DNA of 64,000 nucleotides, taken from the NCBI GenBank assembly GCA_007922225.1, contig ML679956.1:19904689-19968688 (forward strand). The letters run 5' to 3'. The stretch comes from Emydura subglobosa (Eukaryota > Chordata > Testudines > Chelidae). A model generated the notes under the pieces. The model was not told the DNA's origin. It was given only the letters and a program-made list of their open reading frames with translations, and made no database searches. The position numbers and the translations under genes are program-made. Shown one piece after another: positions 59,700-64,000 of this stretch (position 1 is the stretch's first letter; the number at the start of each line of letters is the position of its first letter).

Positions 59700-62600
59700 A
59701 CTTCATATAAGATAGCTCTGGATGGTAGCAGGTAAAACATGTCTGTCCTGGAGATCAGAAGAGAGAAATGAATATTTGTCATTAATTAAATGCTCTAAAT
59801 GCTCATTTAGGACCTGTGCTGTGAATGTGTGTTAAGAATGACCACAATTTTTTAAAGAATAAACATAAAACCAAGCTAAAAGCTTTGCATATTGTGACTC
59901 CAATGTCTAATGGTACATTAAATTTAATTTACATTTGACTGTTGATCTTAGTGCTTGTTTTTAAAATATAACCAAGTATACAAACCTTCATTAAAGAAAG
60001 ACACGAGACTTTTCTGATCATGAAAATCAGCAACACGTAGCCTGATTCTTTGCGATAGAGAGAAATTTGCACTAATGTGTTTAAAAAGCAACTATTAGTT
60101 TTTAATGAATGTAAGAGATTTATTTTTTTCAGCTGAGCTACTAAAATAATAATCATACATAAAGGAGTACTTCACACGAGCTCAGGAAATTATATTCAGA
60201 GATTTAGCTGGGGAATTGGGTTCTGGTTTGAAAGATAACGTTCATTTATACATACAAAAAATGTTTAGTTCATTAGCATACTACTATTCTGCAGACACTG
60301 AAAAGCTTTAATGCCCGAAAAATTACTTAGATGTAACTTGGTTTTATGAATTACCAAGCACTAAAGATATAAATGGCCTTATTATTCTGTCACATCTAGT
60401 GTTGTACTGTTCCAGAATGTAGCTATATTGCACAATAGGAGGCATTCTAAAGTTGCTTTTATCACGAGTGTACCAGCATAGCTTGATTCTGAGATAATAT
60501 ATTGACTGTAAACGGGTATACGATTTTAAGACATTTGGCAAAAGTGCAATACTCCAGATTAAAGCCTTTTGAATGTTTCCAACTTTTAGGTATTGTATTT
60601 CATGAACTGAGGCTTTTATGTGTTTCATAATGAAAATAACCACTAACAAACGAAGAATAATCTAGTCATTTTGAGTGAAAGAGGAAACTGGACCAATCAA
60701 AAAGTGCTAACTTCCTGCTATAATCCCTTGGAGTCTGATTTTTCAGTTGCTTAGATCAGTGTAAACAAGGAAAAATGCCACTGAAATCAGTGGAGTTAAA
60801 GTGGTGTAGAACTGGCATAAATGAGAGGAGAATTTGGCCCACTATCATTTACCTTTTCAAAGCAGTGGGTAACTTCAACAGATATCAATTGGAGTCATGT
60901 GGCTAAAAGATGTGTAGCACTAAGAGTTGAAATTTCTCTCTGCTCTCTAAAGCACCTCATGATACACTGTTTAGAAATTGATATTTATCTTTATTGCCTG
61001 TAATTAATATTATCATCAGCATTGATTATTTCTAACTCTATAAGGAAATGCTTTAATTCAGTTCAGATTATGCATGAACCAATTTGCTATCAACTTGCAT
61101 TTTGGCTTTGGGTTTTCTTGCTGTTCAAAGCTTTATTTTAATCATTGTGGGTACATCAGACAGAACACAGAAATCTGGGATACAAAATTTTGAAAGCAAT
61201 TTCCACTGTCTGGAAAATAGGCCTGAGGGTTGTTAATGGCTTCTTTGTATTGGGGAAGTTTGCACTAGCAGTGATGCTGCCCCTCTTGATTCACTGATTT
61301 TTGTAAAAATGTATTTTTAACTTTTAATACTGGCAAAAATGACTCTGAAGAAATGTTCGCTGTTAATACGCATACTGTGTTAAATGATAAAGCTCTTATA
61401 CCAGAGTGATAAGCACCTGTATGAAAGAAACTGATTGCCTGCTGAATTAGTCTGGCAATGCTGATAACTCCATAGTGAGGTCTATAATGTCTACAAGGAA
61501 GAAAAAAAAAAGTGTATGCCATGAGACTTGCCTACAAACTATATATTTAGTCTTTGCATACCACGTGCATGTCAATCAAGGCATTTTGGAAATGGCTTAA
61601 CTTCCCAAAGATACAGCATATGGCCTTGAATGATTTTGTGAAATAAATGTCCCCCAAATCCTCCATTCAGCAGGGAAAAAATAATGCTTCTTGCTCTAAG
61701 TCTTTAAAGCTGGGATTTTCTAAGTAGCCTGAGTTAGGAGCCCAAATCCCAATTGTCACCAAAATTCTCTTTTGAAAATCTCAGCCTAAAGAAATAAAGC
61801 ATATTTGTAACTAATGGCTGTGTATCTGAGTGGTGACGTGCCTGGATATTAGAAAAGGGTCTATGGACCACATTCTCTGGTGCACTGCAACCATTTTGTG
61901 CTATACCACTGCATCATCTGGTCCTAAAGTCATTTTAACCAGTGTTGTATGCATCACCCCAATATGTGTGACACCCTGATGGCATAAAACCAGCATAGGG
62001 GCTCTTATGACACTCAGTCCCGTGCTGCTGGTGAATCAGGGGCACAAGCATGACCTGGATGTCCTGTGCTATATCGAACCTTGGCTAGCGCTTTTGTGAT
62101 CCTCTGGTTGAATGCCTGGCATGAAGTAGCACTAATATGGCAAGAGGGACCAGCCCAAAGAGCCAGCAGCAGACTCAAGGAAGTGCAAAGATAACTTTTA
62201 AATCCAGTTTGTGCTCTGTGCAAATCAGTCCAGGGTCTGGCCCCATACACTTTGGAAGTAAGGGAGCTAAACTAATTGGATTAGAATTAGATGCGTTGAA
62301 GATGGTTTAGAGGAGGGAATTCAATACATTGTATTTGTAAGGGTTTGATTGAAGGTTTTGAAGATGTGAATCAGTGTGTATATTCTATATAAGATTCATA
62401 AACCGACAATGTACTGGGGCATAAAAACATGTGGGTCAAAGATAAGTGATTACACAGCTATATGAAAAATTCAAACATGGGGAAAAATGTATTCCTTTTT
62501 ATGGCCACATCTGTTATATTCACTAGCTTATTCTGTCTGCAGAATTTACATTAAATCTTGTTTAAGAATGTATGAGGTAGCTGATGGGTATTAGGCATCA

Positions 62601-63145
62601 AATGAGTCTGTCAAAGAGCTGACTGTTGATAAGGTATTGCAACCAGTGGCATGGCAAATCTCTGTACACAAAATCTTTGCAATCAATATTATATTAATCT
62701 TTTAGTCTCTGCTAGTTTAAAATGAACATCCTTCCATGGACTACATTCAGCCTAGTGGCATCCAATGAAATAGCAAACACTGCTGTATAGTTGGAGAAGG
62801 AAGTTAAATTCAATATTGGAAGCTCTAATCTGAATTAGTAGATTGAATGCAGCATTCATTTACCTGAGTGTCAGTAATGCATGGTGATGTAATATGGGAA
62901 TGTGTATGTGAACCACTCTTTCTTGGTGGGCTTCTCGCCTCAGACAGAGGGATAGGGCAGAGAAGATAAGCACCAACAGCAGCAAAGTCCGAATCCTAGC
63001 TTCTGGATCCTACCCAACAACCTCTGAGGAGTAGGGAAATAAAGCAAAAAGAGTGACCAGAGACCTCTTCTTTGTTGGATATAACAGTTGTTCCAGAGAG
63101 CAAGTTCACTCAGTTGGCCCCAGGATTTAGGTTTTGCATTTGTTT
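59700..63145. other. Unassigned AT-rich non-coding sequence
   Basis: No gene was seen. A repeat-core-like phrase (actgaaatcagtggagttaaa) lies at about 60.78 kb. Open frames are at most 101 codons and motif-free. Confidence 0.45.
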
Positions 63146-63148
63146 TTT

Positions 63149-64000
63149 AGACCAACCTGATTGCCTTCTATGATGAGATGACTGGCTCTGCAGATGTCGG
63201 GAAAGGGGTGGACATGATATATCTTGACTTTAGCAAAGCTTTGAAATGGTCTCCCACAGTATTCTTATCAGCAAGTTAAAGAAGTATGGGTTGGATGAAT
63301 GGACTATAAGATGGATAGAAAGCTGGCTAGATCATCAGGCTCAACAGATAGTGATCAATGGCTCGATGTATAATTGGCAGCCAGTAACAAGCGGAGTGCC
63401 CCAGGGGTCAGTGCTGGGGTCACTTTTGTTCAACATCTTCATTAATGATCTGAAGAATGAGGTGGATTGCACCCATCAGCAAATGTGTAGATTACACTAA
63501 ACTGAGGGGATTTGTTGATATGCAGGAGGGTAGGGATAGGAAATAGAGTGACTTAGATAAATTAGAGGATTGGGCCAAAAGAAATCTGATGAGGTTCAAC
63601 AAGGACAAGTGCAGAGTCCTGCACTTAGGATGGAAGAATCCCATGCACTGCTACAGACTGGGGACTGACTGGCTAAGCAGCAGTTCTGCAGAAAAGAACC
63701 TGGGGGTTACAGTGGACAAGAAGCTGGATATGAGTCAACAGTGTGCCCTTGTTGCCAAGAAGGCTAACGGCATATTGGTCTCCATTAGTAGGAGAATTGC
63801 CAGCAGATCAAGATTATTCCCCTCTATTCAGCACTGGCGAGGCCTCATTTGGAGTACTGGGTCCACTATAAAAAGGATGAAGACAAATTGGAAAGAGTCC
63901 AGCAGAGGGTAACAAAAATGATTAGGGGGCTGGAACACATGACTTATGAGGAGAGGCTGAGGGAAGTAAGCTTGTTTAGTCTGCAGAAAAGAAGAATGAG
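63149..64000 (+). mobile_element. CR1 LINE, RT region, running off the right edge
   Basis: It begins abruptly in ORF2 at a TNLIAFYDEMT-like block. It continues with WTIRWIESWLDHQAQQIVIN, then SGVPQGSVLGSLLFNIFIND. The YADD/FADD segment is lost to a frameshift after NEVDCTHQQMC. Downstream it shows [15 protein letters not shown] and [13 protein letters not shown], and the last 80 bases match the start of the 57.6-kb copy, so the 3' UTR probably lies beyond the window. Relatively well preserved. Confidence 0.93.

Noticed and set aside
1..64000. A novel defence, biosynthetic or other gene system
   Set aside because: No intact host or accessory gene cluster exists in the window. All recognised coding sequence belongs to decayed transposable elements.

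Overview
This window reads as vertebrate nuclear DNA with no host gene that I can recognise. It is AT-rich, has no long uninterrupted open frame (the longest is 167 codons), and almost everything identifiable is a decayed transposable element. The mix points to a sauropsid, most likely a turtle. It includes CR1 LINEs with the ATTCTATGAT-type tail, MIR/L2-like fragments, a Penelope-like element with a GIY-YIG domain, a two-gene Harbinger transposon, and hAT, Tigger and Harbinger MITEs. The turtle assignment is inference from element composition; I could not search a database.

Layout. 1-5.2 kb: unassigned sequence, with a two-strand-open 500 bp segment (2.4-2.9 kb) and a GC-richer segment (3.8-4.5 kb). 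5.2-5.95 kb: non-autonomous hAT with a perfect 8-bp target duplication. 6.43-6.52 kb: 77-bp tRNA-like insert between 10-bp direct repeats. 8.7-9.4 kb: two MIR-like SINEs. 10.65-11.04 kb: Tigger-type MITE in a TA target. 12.19-12.92 kb: solo LTR on the minus strand; its partner lies at 52.99-53.76 kb on the plus strand. 14.5, 18.6, 34.8, 48.0 and 52.1 kb: copies of an AT-rich foldback MITE family. 20.9-21.35, 34.0-34.8, 40.4-41.5, 57.6-58.0 and 63.15-64.0 kb: CR1 fragments of clearly different age. 27.6-29.1 kb: 5'-truncated Penelope-like element. 29.37-33.37 kb: a 4.0-kb Harbinger element. 46.65-46.83 kb: long foldback. 55.8-56.07 kb: short Harbinger MITE.

The most informative unit is the Harbinger element. 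It carries both genes expected of an autonomous copy: a Myb/trihelix DNA-binding protein on the plus strand in two exons, and a HARBI1-like DDE nuclease on the minus strand. The genes converge tail to tail, with polyadenylation signals about 26 bp apart. Both are broken by stops and frameshifts, so this copy is dead. No tRNA or rRNA gene that looks functional, no CRISPR and no bacterial-type feature was seen. I found no convincing novel biological system. The findings are transposon structures that deserve a closer look.
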